Shown here: piece after piece, positions 16,357 to 25,906 of the stretch
How positions within the stretch are numbered: the stretch's first letter is position 1
Layout: each line of letters begins with the position of its first letter
Assembly (NCBI GenBank): GCA_910577115.1
Contig: CAJTMC010000013.1
Span: 1 to 64,000 of the forward strand
Direction of reading: 5' to 3'
Origin: an uncultured Lachnospiraceae bacterium
GTDB taxonomy: Bacteria; Bacillota; Clostridia; Lachnospirales; Lachnospiraceae
DNA length: 64,000 nt
Program-made: the position numbers and the translations under genes
The notes under the pieces: generated by a model
What the model saw: the letters and a program-made list of their open reading frames with translations, nothing else
The model's database searches: none
Told to the model about the DNA's origin: nothing

Positions 16357-17698
16357 TGAGGTATTAGAGCTCGTAAAGCAGAAGAATGCAAGCGAGCCGG
16401 AGTTTTTGCAGGCAGTGACAGAGGTGCTTAATTCATTAAGACCTGTTGTGGAGGCAAACGAGGAGCTTTATAGAAAGAACGCGATTTTGGAGCGTATCAC
16501 AGAGCCGGATCGTCAGATTATGTTCCGCGTTCCCTGGGTGGATGACAAGGGGCAGGTTCAGGTAAACAGAGGGTTCCGTGTGCAGTTCAACAACGCGATC
16601 GGACCTTACAAGGGAGGACTTCGCTTACACCCTTCCGTAAATTTGGGTATTATCAAGTTCCTGGGCTTTGAGCAGATTTTCAAAAATTCTCTGACAAGCC
16701 TTCCAATCGGCGGCGGCAAGGGCGGTTCTGATTTCGACCCGAAGGGCAAGTCGGACAGAGAGATTATGGCATTCTGCCAGAGCTTTATGACAGAGCTATC
16801 AAAATATATCGGCGCTGACGTTGACGTTCCTGCCGGCGATATCGGAACAGGTGCAAGAGAGATTGGTTTCATGTTTGGCCAGTACAAGAAAATCAAAGGC
16901 ACTTTTGAAGGCGTGCTTACCGGTAAGGGACTTACATACGGTGGTTCTCTTGCCCGTACAGAGGCAACCGGCTATGGTCTGCTTTACCTCACAGAAGAGC
17001 TGATTAAGTGTCATGGCGAGTCTATGCAGGGTAAGACTGTTGTCGTTTCCGGTGCAGGAAACGTTGCAATTTATGCGACACAGAAGGCACAGCAGATGGG
17101 CGCTAAGGTTGTTACCTGTTCGGATTCGACAGGCTGGATTTATGATCCGGAAGGCATTGATGTAGCGCTTCTTAAGGAAGTAAAGGAAGTGAAGAGAGCA
17201 AGACTGACAGAGTATGCGGCAGCAAGACCAAGTGCAGAGTACCATGAGGGAAATGCCAGCGAAAGAGCTGGCAATGGCGTATGGCAGATTAAGTGTGACA
17301 TCGCACTTCCCTGCGCAACACAGAATGAGCTTTTGCTTGAAGATGCGAAGCAGCTGGTAGCAAACGGCTGTAAGTGTGTATGCGAGGGTGCGAACATGCC
17401 GACTACGATTGATGCGACAGAGTATTTACAGGAAAACGGCGTATGGTTTGTCGGCGGTAAGGCTGCAAATGCGGGCGGTGTTGCAACCTCTGCATTGGAG
17501 ATGTCACAGAACAGCGAGCGTCTGAGCTGGAGCTTTGAGGAGGTTGACGCGAAGTTAAAGGGCATTATGGTAAATATTTATCATAATATTGATGACGCGG
17601 CGAAGAGATACGGCATGGAAGGCAACTATGTTGCCGGTGCGAATATTGCCGGATTTGAGAAGGTTGTCAACGCGATGCTGGCGCAGGGTGTTTGCTAG
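16343..17698 (+). CDS. gdhA: NADP-type glutamate dehydrogenase
   Basis: Protein of 451 residues, the normal length of bacterial hexameric small-subunit enzymes. It makes glutamate from 2-oxoglutarate and ammonia. Visible motifs: the substrate Lys region GPYKGGLRLHPSVN (about 88-101), LPIGGGKGGSDFDPKGKSD with the catalytic Lys, the Asp-containing DVPAGDIGTGAREIGFM (about 162-178), and a Rossmann motif VVSGAGNVAIYA (about 233-244). AAGGAGG 10 bases upstream fixes the start at 16343. It is monocistronic, with a structured leader and its own terminator, and is likely a main ammonia-assimilation route. Confidence 0.97.
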   Translation: MSYVDEVLELVKQKNASEPEFLQAVTEVLNSLRPVVEANEELYRKNAILERITEPDRQIMFRVPWVDDKGQVQVNRGFRVQFNNAIGPYKGGLRLHPSVNLGIIKFLGFEQIFKNSLTSLPIGGGKGGSDFDPKGKSDREIMAFCQSFMTELSKYIGADVDVPAGDIGTGAREIGFMFGQYKKIKGTFEGVLTGKGLTYGGSLARTEATGYGLLYLTEELIKCHGESMQGKTVVVSGAGNVAIYATQKAQQMGAKVVTCSDSTGWIYDPEGIDVALLKEVKEVKRARLTEYAAARPSAEYHEGNASERAGNGVWQIKCDIALPCATQNELLLEDAKQLVANGCKCVCEGANMPTTIDATEYLQENGVWFVGGKAANAGGVATSALEMSQNSERLSWSFEEVDAKLKGIMVNIYHNIDDAAKRYGMEGNYVAGANIAGFEKVVNAMLAQGVC

Positions 17699-17743
17699 TT
17701 TGTTTGTTGGTGATTGGTAATAAACTGTAAGATATTGACGGAT

Positions 17744-17795
17744 AAAGTCCCATGAGCACGTCCGACCTGAGGGAGGCGCTTGTGGGATTTTTTTT
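17744..17795 (+). terminator. gdhA terminator
   Basis: The stem TCCCATGAGC pairs imperfectly with GCTTGTGGGA across a loop of about 20 bases and is followed by eight T. It is positioned about 50 bases after the gdhA stop. Confidence 0.8.
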
Positions 17796-17824
17796 GTAAA
17801 AAGGTTATTGTTGACGATGAAGAA

Positions 17825-17938
17825 ATGTTGCTTAGTGTTTTGCAAAAAATATTATCGTCGAGAGAAGTACGTCAGGTTTTGCGAGGATTATTGTCAATTG
17901 CTAAGAAAGAAAAGGAGACACAAGAGTGTCCTTTTTAA
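17825..17938 (+). pseudogene. Short fragment of an unknown gene
   Basis: The open frame runs from about 17799 and reads KKVIVDDEEMLLSVLQKILS, then REVRQVLRGLLSIAKKEKE, ending at 17938; the first ATG is at 17825. The VDDEE start resembles a response-regulator receiver but is far too short, and there is no ribosome site. I treat it as a remnant rather than a gene. Confidence 0.3.
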
Positions 17939-18241
17939 CAAGTTTATTGATTTCTATAAGTAAGAGTATGGTAGGTAATCTTACGATTTATACAGTAAAT
18001 TAAGATTGAAAAATTAAATATAATCAGGTGGTAGCCGAATATTGGTTACCACCTGATTATATTTGCACAATTCTTTATTTTAACGTTTATTTTTCTTATT
18101 AATATACGATATTTAACAATTTTTTTGAACTTACCCTAATAGTATGCAAAAAATATGCAAGTCTGTTTTATAATCAATATTATAGAACTTTTCAACGTCA
18201 TGATATAATTTTAACAAATCAAATAAATAATAGGAAAGACG
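17939..18241. other. Intergenic region with an 18-bp perfect hairpin
   Basis: No gene is visible. Two perfect 18-base arms (18016-18033 AAATATAATCAGGTGGTA and 18047-18064, its complement) enclose a 13-base loop that can extend the stem further with G-U pairs. There is no T-run directly after the stem, so it may be a structured RNA or a small palindromic element rather than a simple terminator. The downstream AT-rich stretch contains a possible -10 (TATAAT about 18203-18208) for the lipoprotein gene. Confidence 0.55.
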
Positions 18242-19458
18242 ATGCAAATGAAATTGAAAATTGCAGTTTTTTTGCTGTCGGTCTAATGGCGCTGTCGCTT
18301 ATTGCCTGTGAAAACAACAAAGAGACGCAAAAACCTTTTGAAGAAGCAAAAGAAGTAATGCAACCAACAGAATTAACGGTAGTAACTTCCACCGTACAAT
18401 CCGAATCAGCAGATCGCTTAACGCAGTCTGAGGACAAGCTTTTCGAAGCTGCTTTGACCTGTTGCCAAATGTCAGAACCCGAAACACAGTCGTTAGATCA
18501 AACTATAGAAAACAGTAACATTTTAGAATTACAAAAAAATGACATAAATGTCACAAATTTATTCGATGAAACCCAGACAGGCGACGAGGTAAAAGCATAC
18601 GAGGAGTTTCTTATGGGAAAACGGGCGGCGTACATGGCGGATACTGTCTATGAAAACGGATTTTACGAAGACATATTGGAAAACGGAAAGAAGGGAGGTC
18701 TTTTCCTTGAGCGCCTCATGAAGAATATTGTGGCAAGTATGCCTGACGGTGCGGAGGGTATTCAAAGTGTCCAATATGCACTGATTGACTGCGGGAATGA
18801 CAATAAGAAGCAGCTGGCCCTGCGCACATACGGCATGAGCTACCAATATCTAAACGACGACAGCGATTACACAATGGTATTTGACTGGCAGGACGGGGAG
18901 GTTTTGCTGGCATACGCAGTCGCCTCATGGGCAAGCGATTCCCATACGCTTTATGCAAACGGATACGTGTCCGGCTACGCAAGCGGCGGCATAAGCTTTT
19001 ATACAAGCGAAGGAGTGATTGGAGCAGATGGGATATACCGCACAAATTACGAATGCCGGATCACAAACGGATTTCGAAAAATCGGAAGCTTCTATTTGGA
19101 GTTTTGGGAAAAATACGGCATCAAGCCCGTACCGGTGGATTTTTACGAATATACGATAAATGATGAAACCATTTATGCCTACAGCATTCTTAGAGAAACA
19201 ACAGACGTAGAAGAACAGATTATTCAAAACTATCTTAGGGAAAACGAGGCTGCTACAGGAGTACATCTTTTGACAAAGGACGAGGCATGGGAGCGCATAA
19301 TCGAAAACAGAAAGGCGCTTGGAATTACGGAGGAAATGGGAACGGAAGCTCATGAGATTGTATGGCAGGAGCTTTCAGATGAAAATTTGGGCAGCAGCTT
19401 TTCAATTGCGGAAATATTGAAGAACGAATATAAAAAGAAAGCGAATACAGAGAGATAA
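18242..19458 (+). pseudogene. Lipoprotein with frameshifted signal peptide, paralogue of next gene
   Basis: The ATG (18242 or 18248, with AGGAAAG upstream) starts a lipoprotein signal MKLKIAVF, but the frame stops after a 7-T run (18267-18273). Adding one T gives an unbroken signal, IAVFFAVGLMALSLIAC, that leads into the 390-codon frame beginning at 18286. The mature part matches the next gene in its N-terminal linker and in its C-terminal domain (VTNLFDETQTGDE, QYALIDCGNDNKKQLALR, FDWQDGEVLLAYAV, DEAWERIIENRKALGITEE). It lacks about 250 middle residues found in the paralogue. The frameshift could be phase variation, decay or a sequencing error. The function is unknown. Confidence 0.75.
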
Positions 19459-19485
19459 AACACAAAAATAAAGGGGAATATTCAA

Positions 19486-21387
19486 ATGAAATCAAAAATC
19501 GCACTCACACTTTGCATCGGCACACTGGCGCTGTCAACTGCCGCATGTCAGAATAAAACAAACACGGCAAGTCCTGCCACGGATACAGACGAGCCTGTGA
19601 CAATCATTCCATTCAACACGGAGCCTTCTTCTGAAACACAGGATCGCCTTGTCTTATCCGAAAACCGGTTTTATGAAACAGCGACGACCCATTATAATCT
19701 CTCGGAAGCAGAAGCAAAAACAATGTACCAAAAAATAACCGACAGCAAAATCTTAGAAAAAGAAAACACCCGTCTTACCGGAGCAGTATTAAACGACTAT
19801 GACGGAAACGGAAAAACTGATATGATTGTCTGCCTGTATCAGGACACCGAAAATGCCAACAGCTACGCGGACGGCTGTCTCTATCTTTTTATGAACGACG
19901 ACGAAACGCCATATTCTATTTATGACGATTTCTGCTGTTACAGTTTCGGCGCTATTTTCGGTGACTTTGGAGCAGACATCGACCATGACGGCATTACGGA
20001 GGTTGTTTTTTGCGTGCAGGGAACAGGCTGCGGCGGCGCGGGGGACTGCCAGAAATTTGTGATAAAATATAAAGACAAGGCAATCGAGCGTATGGAACTC
20101 CCTACGGATTTTACTGACGCGGACGCTGACTACGATATCGGGCTTTTCGTCGACGTGGAGCGGGACAATGAAAACAACGTTTACAGGATATCCTGTCCCT
20201 ATCTTGACGATACGATTTTGATGGAAATCCCAAAGGACGATGAGGATTGGGGCGGCGGCTCGAACTGTAGAGGGTATCACACGCTCACGCAGCTTGAGAG
20301 AGACGGCAGGCAGTACCTTGCGGGATACGAATATCTCTATGCGGGGGCTATCGCAGACGGAGTTGGAAACGCTGTGTTTTTGTTTGACTGGGACGAAAAC
20401 GGAACGGTTTATGTAAGCGACTGGTATGTCGAGGACTGGGACGGTAAGCAGTATGCATCTGACGGCTTGCGTACGTATCCGAAAGAAGATCCCGAAAATC
20501 AGCAAAAAAATGACACAAGTGTCACAAATTTGTTTGGTGATACGCAGAAAGGAGAGGAAGCTGCGGCATACGGGGAATTTCTCACAGGAAAACGCACCGC
20601 AGCCGTAGCAAACAATATACATACGGACATTTCTTACATTGGAGGCTTTATAACGGATACCGCTGCGGGCGGCGGGAAGGAAGGTATTTCCTTAAACGAT
20701 TTGATTACAAAGATTTCGGAAGAAATGATTGGGGGCAGAGGCGAGGGCAGCATCGGACGCATGGAGTACGCATTGATTGACTGCGGAACCGACGGCAAAA
20801 AACAGCTTGCCCTGCGCGCATATGGATTGGGGATTTATTCACCGGACGATAACAGTGACCTCACAATGGTGTTTGATTATCAGGACGAAACGGTCACCAT
20901 GATATATGCAGTCGATTCATGGGCACGCAGTGAAAACGAGCTTTACGACAACGGCTATGTATTTGGCGGCGGCAGCGGCGGCGCGTCAAGCCATTATGTT
21001 TGGGAAGGGATGATCGGCGCGGACGGCGTCTACCACAAGACCTACGATTGCCATACGGAAACCGGACAGGGACTGTACGGCATGAGCTCCTGCTGGGAGG
21101 TTTGGGATTCGAGCGATAATGACGGATTTCCGGTGGAGTTTGGCGAGTATGAGATTAACGGGGAAACGATTTATTCCTATTACATTTTGGACGATGCGAC
21201 AGACGCAGAAAAAAAGATTGTTATGGATTACATAAAAGACAACGAGGCACGTATGGGAATCCGGTTCCTCACAAGCGATGAGGCGTGGGCGCGCGTGGAG
21301 AAAAACAGAAAAGCGTATGGTATTACAGAGAGTATGGGCGCAGAGGAAAACAAAATTGTGTGGAAGACGCTCGCCATAACAAAATAG
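19486..21387 (+). CDS. Large lipoprotein with FG-GAP-like and repeat C-terminal domain
   Basis: Protein of 633 residues. The signal peptide ends in LSTAAC (Cys about 21), so it is lipid-anchored outside the cell. After a Thr/Ser-rich linker, a middle domain (about 90-330) contains calcium-loop-like segments NDYDGNGKTDMIVC and ADIDHDGITEVVFC, typical of FG-GAP/VCBS or EF-hand-like repeats. A C-terminal domain (about 345-630) is shared with the preceding lipoprotein. The order suggests tandem duplication followed by loss of the middle domain in the first copy. A role in surface binding is likely from the architecture; no enzyme motif is seen. Confidence 0.75.
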   Translation: MKSKIALTLCIGTLALSTAACQNKTNTASPATDTDEPVTIIPFNTEPSSETQDRLVLSENRFYETATTHYNLSEAEAKTMYQKITDSKILEKENTRLTGAVLNDYDGNGKTDMIVCLYQDTENANSYADGCLYLFMNDDETPYSIYDDFCCYSFGAIFGDFGADIDHDGITEVVFCVQGTGCGGAGDCQKFVIKYKDKAIERMELPTDFTDADADYDIGLFVDVERDNENNVYRISCPYLDDTILMEIPKDDEDWGGGSNCRGYHTLTQLERDGRQYLAGYEYLYAGAIADGVGNAVFLFDWDENGTVYVSDWYVEDWDGKQYASDGLRTYPKEDPENQQKNDTSVTNLFGDTQKGEEAAAYGEFLTGKRTAAVANNIHTDISYIGGFITDTAAGGGKEGISLNDLITKISEEMIGGRGEGSIGRMEYALIDCGTDGKKQLALRAYGLGIYSPDDNSDLTMVFDYQDETVTMIYAVDSWARSENELYDNGYVFGGGSGGASSHYVWEGMIGADGVYHKTYDCHTETGQGLYGMSSCWEVWDSSDNDGFPVEFGEYEINGETIYSYYILDDATDAEKKIVMDYIKDNEARMGIRFLTSDEAWARVEKNRKAYGITESMGAEENKIVWKTLAITK

Positions 21388-21471
21388 GAAACGCCGGCAG
21401 TGTATCTTATTTTGTGTTGCGAGTGCCGTTATGTGACAGCATAAGAGCTGCCCGCGGAATGTGTTATTTGT

Positions 21472-22311
21472 TTATTGCAGTTTTCGGTATTGTAAAGGTG
21501 ACATTCCTGTCATTTTTTTGAACTGCTCACTTAAATTGCTGACATGGCGGTAACCTGTGTCATATGCGATTTCCGTAATGCTCTTGTTGGTGGACAACAG
21601 CAGATGCTGTACATGCTTTAGCTTGATTACGGTAAAATAGTCCGAGTAGGATTTGCCAAGCTGCGCATGAAAGAGTTTGGAAAAATAGGCAGGCGAATAG
21701 CCGGCGACTGACGCTGTTTCCTCCAGGGAAGGGTTCTTACTGTAATTTTGTTCCATATAAAAAATTGCCTCTAGAATAGGCGGCGTCAGGGTTGTCTTGT
21801 GCGCGACTGCATCGTCGCCGTCAAGGCGCAGACGAAGGATATTGAGTAAAAGTTCAAAGAGCATGTATTGAAGAAGAGCGGTTTTCTGCGGAAAATCGCT
21901 CTCATATATTTCAAGAATTTTCATCAGGTGCGCAAGAATTTTTTCGCTGTCCTCAGGAAGAAATTTCTGTACGCGGTACGAATAAATGTCGTCGAAAACA
22001 GACTGCCCCACAGAGGCAATAAACGGCGCAACGAATTTGGGAGAAAATTTGACAAGGATTCCTTCATATGGGATTCCCGCCTCGGGTGAGAGCGGCATTG
22101 TTCTGTGATAGAGATAAGGCGGCATCATTCCAAGCTCTCCTACGCGGTGATAATAGGTGTGCTTGGGCGTAATGGTAAAGCGGTCGCCGGAAATGACATA
22201 TCCCATGCCATAATGGTCAGTAGCCGCCTCCAATGCAGGCATGGCATAGTCGGCGGGCAGTATGCGGTGTGCGATGTAAAATTCCTGTTGAGGTAAAAGT
22301 GGCAGCGGCAT
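21472..22311 (-). CDS. AraC-family transcriptional regulator
   Basis: Protein of 279 residues. The N-terminal cupin-like ligand domain (about 15-150) is followed by two helix-turn-helix units (about 180-279) with NPSLEETASVAGYSPAYFSK and SITEIAYDTGYRHVSNLSEQ and the end signature KKMTGMSPLQYRK. AGGAG precedes the ATG. It is divergent from the two ABC transporter genes, the usual place for their controller. The last codons contain one copy of the TGACA-N4-TGTCA palindrome (21499-21512). Confidence 0.92.
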   Translation of the reverse strand: MPLPLLPQQEFYIAHRILPADYAMPALEAATDHYGMGYVISGDRFTITPKHTYYHRVGELGMMPPYLYHRTMPLSPEAGIPYEGILVKFSPKFVAPFIASVGQSVFDDIYSYRVQKFLPEDSEKILAHLMKILEIYESDFPQKTALLQYMLFELLLNILRLRLDGDDAVAHKTTLTPPILEAIFYMEQNYSKNPSLEETASVAGYSPAYFSKLFHAQLGKSYSDYFTVIKLKHVQHLLLSTNKSITEIAYDTGYRHVSNLSEQFKKMTGMSPLQYRKLQ

Positions 22312-22515
22312 GTCAACTCTCCTAAAAAGTGATTGCTATATTTATTAAAATGGCATATAATCGTAAAAAAGTCAACGTTTTTAGTTATAAATAAAAAGAA
22401 AATTATATTAATATGTGATATAGTAAGTGCTGTAAAACGTGTTTGTTCAGTGAGTGATTGGTAATCATAAATTGCAGGCTTGCGATGGGATGAGTGCTTG
22501 TGAGGAGAGTGTAAA

Positions 22516-24225
22516 ATGAAAAAACAAAATCGGTATTATCTGCGTTATATGATAAAATACGGTTATCTGCTGCTTGGCGGAGTGGTCTGCGTCTGTCTGT
22601 TAAATCTTGCCATTGTGCGGGGAAACAGCGTTATCAGCAGTGTCATTGATGACATGCTAAGCGGAAACGAAATCGTGCTTGGCATGTTTTTGCCGGAATT
22701 TATTGCGATTACGATTGCGGGCTTTGTGCTTGCATTTTTGGGGCAGCAGCTTGCGGGACTGTATAGCGTAAAAGTGTCAGGTGCGTACAGAAAGTGTGTG
22801 GTGGAAAAACTCTATCATATTGAATATGCCTATCTGAAAAATGAAAATATGGCAACGATTATCAATAAAATTAATTCCGACATGGGGGAGGCGGAGAGCT
22901 TTTTGCAGTTTCCCTTTCCCATGCTGATTAGTGACATTACGGCAGTTATTATTTACGCCGTATATATCGGAAGCATGAATATCAGTTTGCTGGTCGTCAT
23001 GCTGATTAGTTATCCCGCCGTATTTTGGATTGCGGGGATACTGGTAAAAAGGATTAGTGTTCTGAGCGGTACGTACCGCGAAAAATCCGACGCGATTACG
23101 GGTATTGCGCAGGATGCGCTGAGCGGTATTCTGGTGCTGCGCAGCTTTGGGCTTGAGGATTATTTTCAGGGGCAGATGCAGAAGGCGACAAAGGCTTTGG
23201 TGGACAATGAGGAGAAACGCACCCGTATTTCCAACACGGCAATCGTCGTGAGAAACATGATACAATGGCTGCCCAATATTATCTGCGCGGTGTACTGCGT
23301 AATCCTTGTCAGCCGCGGCACGTTCAGCCTTGGAAATCTGATTGCGTTTATTGTTGTGCTGGGAAAAATGGTACAGTCGTTTATCGGTATTCCTTGGTGC
23401 TTTGTGGATGCTGCCGGAAACATCGTGTGTATCCGACGCATTGAAGAAATCTTAAACACGCCCGACGAAATCAGCGGGAGCGAAACGGAGGGAAAAACTG
23501 ACACAGATGTCATAATTTCGCTCAAAGATCTCTGCTTTGGTTATACGGAAGAAAGTAAGGTATTGGATGGTTTGGAGCTTACGGTCAGAGCCGGAGAGAA
23601 TATTGCGCTTGTCGGGGAATCGGGCGGCGGAAAGAGTACGATATTTAATCTCTTATGTGCATTTTATGCGCCGGGGAGCGGCAGCTACAAGCTCTACGGC
23701 AGGGAGATTGGCGAGTGGAATGCGCAGGCAGCAAGGGAGCGTTTGGCGCTGGTGTCGCAAAATGTCTTTCTCTTCCCAACGACGGTTGCCGAGAACGTCG
23801 CCTACGGGAATCCGGACGCGACGCAGGAGGAGATTGTCGAGGCATGCAAAAAGGCACAGATTCACGACTTTATCATGACGCTCCCGCAAGGGTATCAGAC
23901 CATTACGGGGGAGCGCGGCGCACTGCTTTCGGGCGGTCAGAAACAGCGGATTTCTATTGCGCGGGCAATTTTAAAAAATGCCCCTGTTCTGCTGCTGGAC
24001 GAGCCCACCTCGGCGGTTGATGTGGAAACGGAGGAGCTGATACAGAAGGCGCTTGAAAACGTGATGAAGGGACGTACCTGTATCACCATAGCGCACAGGC
24101 TTTCGACGATACAGAATGCAGATTGCATTTATGTGCTAAACAGCGGGAAAATCGTGGAACAGGGGACACATGCGGCATTGTTGAATGCGGGCGGTGTTTA
24201 TGCAAAAATGTATCAGCAAGGATAA
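22516..24225 (+). CDS. ABC exporter, fused permease and ATPase (first half of pair)
   Basis: Protein of 569 residues with six membrane helices (about 15-300) and a C-terminal ATPase: Walker A GESGGGKST (about 371), signature LSGGQKQR (about 472), Walker B VLLLDEPTSAVD (about 492). It has a GAGGAG site. It is encoded 12 bases before a second half-transporter, so the two very likely form a heterodimeric exporter. Divergent AraC control and the paired half-transporter layout resemble siderophore or multidrug systems of the YbtP/YbtQ type, but the substrate is not evident. Confidence 0.92.
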   Translation: MKKQNRYYLRYMIKYGYLLLGGVVCVCLLNLAIVRGNSVISSVIDDMLSGNEIVLGMFLPEFIAITIAGFVLAFLGQQLAGLYSVKVSGAYRKCVVEKLYHIEYAYLKNENMATIINKINSDMGEAESFLQFPFPMLISDITAVIIYAVYIGSMNISLLVVMLISYPAVFWIAGILVKRISVLSGTYREKSDAITGIAQDALSGILVLRSFGLEDYFQGQMQKATKALVDNEEKRTRISNTAIVVRNMIQWLPNIICAVYCVILVSRGTFSLGNLIAFIVVLGKMVQSFIGIPWCFVDAAGNIVCIRRIEEILNTPDEISGSETEGKTDTDVIISLKDLCFGYTEESKVLDGLELTVRAGENIALVGESGGGKSTIFNLLCAFYAPGSGSYKLYGREIGEWNAQAARERLALVSQNVFLFPTTVAENVAYGNPDATQEEIVEACKKAQIHDFIMTLPQGYQTITGERGALLSGGQKQRISIARAILKNAPVLLLDEPTSAVDVETEELIQKALENVMKGRTCITIAHRLSTIQNADCIYVLNSGKIVEQGTHAALLNAGGVYAKMYQQG

Positions 24226-24237
24226 CGGAGGATTAAA

Positions 24238-25902
24238 ATGAAAAAGAATATCAGTACATGGAAACTGTTTGTCAGGACGATCCGTGTAATGGGGAAAAGA
24301 AGTGTATTATATTTGACTTCGATTGTAATGCTGAGTGCGTCGCTTGCGATGTTTGGCGTGTTTTCGGCGCTGTTGATGAAGTGCGTCGTTGATATTGCGC
24401 CGACGGGGGACATGCGGCGGCTGATTGGTACAATTCTTGCAATCGTGGCGGGCGGCGGGATTTCGCTGTTGACGTATCGGTTTTTCTGCGTCCGATATAA
24501 CGTCGAGGCAAAGCGCGTGTACGGCGTGATTTATGAAAAGGTGCTGGATTTGGAAATGAAACTGCCTTATGCGTACTATGAAAAACACCACAGCGGGGAA
24601 ATCATGTCAAAGGTTTCCTTTGATTTGGGACGTATGGGCGATATTTACGGCTCGCGCCTGCGCCGCACAATGACGCCGTTTTTGCAGGTGGTCGTGTTCC
24701 TTGTGCCAATGTTTTTGTTAAGCTGGCAGCTTACGCTCTGCCTTGTGGCGGTAAACGGCGTGATGCTTGCAATTGATATGCTGATGGCGGAGCCGATGCG
24801 CAAGGTCAGCCGTAGTCTTTCCGGTATCAACAGCCAAATGACGCAGCGGTTATCGGATTTGCTGCAGGGAATGGAGCAGGCGCGCATGTATCGTGCGGGC
24901 GCGCAGACTGTGCAGTCGTATGTGAAAGAAAATGACACATATGTCAGAAAATCAAAGCACAACATCTTTTTTACAGCGCTTTTATCAAGCAGCAGCAACG
25001 GCTTTGATTTGCTGTGTATGCTTGTGTTTCTGCTGCTTGGCGTGTTCTTTGTGCAGCAGGGCTACACGACGCTCGGCGCACTTGCGGCGATTTACACCTT
25101 GTATGGAAGATTTTCCGATCAGTTTTTGGAGCTTGGAAAGTATTTTCCCGAGCTGATTGCCTATCTTGCATACGCGCAGAATATTTTTGACTTTTTGGAG
25201 GAGGAGCGGGAGCCGCAGCGCATGGCTGTCTTTGGGGACGGCGGCAGTCCGGATATGGCGGTCAGTATGCAGGACATTGATTTTTCCTACGAAACGGCGG
25301 CGGAGCAGGACGGACTGCTGTTAAATCACTTCTGCATGGATATTAAACAGGGCGAGTGCGTGGCAATTACGGGCGCGTCGGGCTGCGGAAAGACGACGGT
25401 TTCCAAGCTTCTTTTGGGCTTGTATCCCATAAAAAACGGGGTTATCTGTATTGACGGAAAAAGCGTGTCGGACATGACGAAACAAGAGTGGCGGCAGAAA
25501 ATTGCCTATGTGCCGCAGGAGCCGTATCTGTTTTACGGCAGCGTGCGGGAAAATATCCGCATGGGCAGACTGGACGCGTCGGACGACGAGGTCATGGAGG
25601 CGGCGCGGCTTGCAAACGCGCACGATTTTATTGTTGATTTGGAGAACGGATACGATACAGAGGTAGGAGAGCGCGGCAACCGCCTTTCGGGCGGACAGCG
25701 GCAGCGTATTGCGATTGCGCGTGCGATTTTAAAACGTGCGCCGATTATGCTGCTTGACGAGGCGACCTCTGCGCTGGATAATGAGTCCGAGCAGCTTGTG
25801 AATGATGCGATGAAAAAGCTCCAGCGGCAGATGACGATTGTGATGATTGCACACAGACCGTCGACGATTGCGCTTGCGGACAGAGTGGTGGAGATGGGGT
25901 GA
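24238..25902 (+). CDS. ABC exporter, fused permease and ATPase (second half of pair), short C-terminus
   Basis: Protein of 554 residues, partner of the preceding gene, with an AACGGAGG site. Six membrane helices are followed by an ATPase with Walker A GASGCGKTT (about 379), LSGGQRQR (about 484) and Walker B IMLLDEATSALD (about 502), and the H-loop IAHRPSTI. It ends at ADRVVEMG, where homologues usually carry another 15-25 residues (a strand plus the helix after x-G-x-H-x-x-L). The stop lies 4 bases before the start of a small helical protein gene. The core ATPase motifs are intact, so it is probably functional. Confidence 0.88.
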   Translation: MKKNISTWKLFVRTIRVMGKRSVLYLTSIVMLSASLAMFGVFSALLMKCVVDIAPTGDMRRLIGTILAIVAGGGISLLTYRFFCVRYNVEAKRVYGVIYEKVLDLEMKLPYAYYEKHHSGEIMSKVSFDLGRMGDIYGSRLRRTMTPFLQVVVFLVPMFLLSWQLTLCLVAVNGVMLAIDMLMAEPMRKVSRSLSGINSQMTQRLSDLLQGMEQARMYRAGAQTVQSYVKENDTYVRKSKHNIFFTALLSSSSNGFDLLCMLVFLLLGVFFVQQGYTTLGALAAIYTLYGRFSDQFLELGKYFPELIAYLAYAQNIFDFLEEEREPQRMAVFGDGGSPDMAVSMQDIDFSYETAAEQDGLLLNHFCMDIKQGECVAITGASGCGKTTVSKLLLGLYPIKNGVICIDGKSVSDMTKQEWRQKIAYVPQEPYLFYGSVRENIRMGRLDASDDEVMEAARLANAHDFIVDLENGYDTEVGERGNRLSGGQRQRIAIARAILKRAPIMLLDEATSALDNESEQLVNDAMKKLQRQMTIVMIAHRPSTIALADRVVEMG

Positions 25903-25906
25903 TTGC

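Noticed and set aside
19789..20622. Long minus-strand open frame of 277 codons
   Set aside because: It lies antisense to the large lipoprotein gene, has no ribosome site and low-complexity Val/Arg composition. It is a shadow of the plus-strand codon bias.
22633..22646. TGTCA-TTGA-TGACA in the first ABC gene
   Set aside because: The half-sites are in the opposite orientation to the recurrent motif. It is a single case and probably chance.
18540..24946. The TGACA palindromes as intragenic terminators
   Set aside because: Five-base arms with a four-base loop are too weak, and most copies lie inside intact genes that must be read through.
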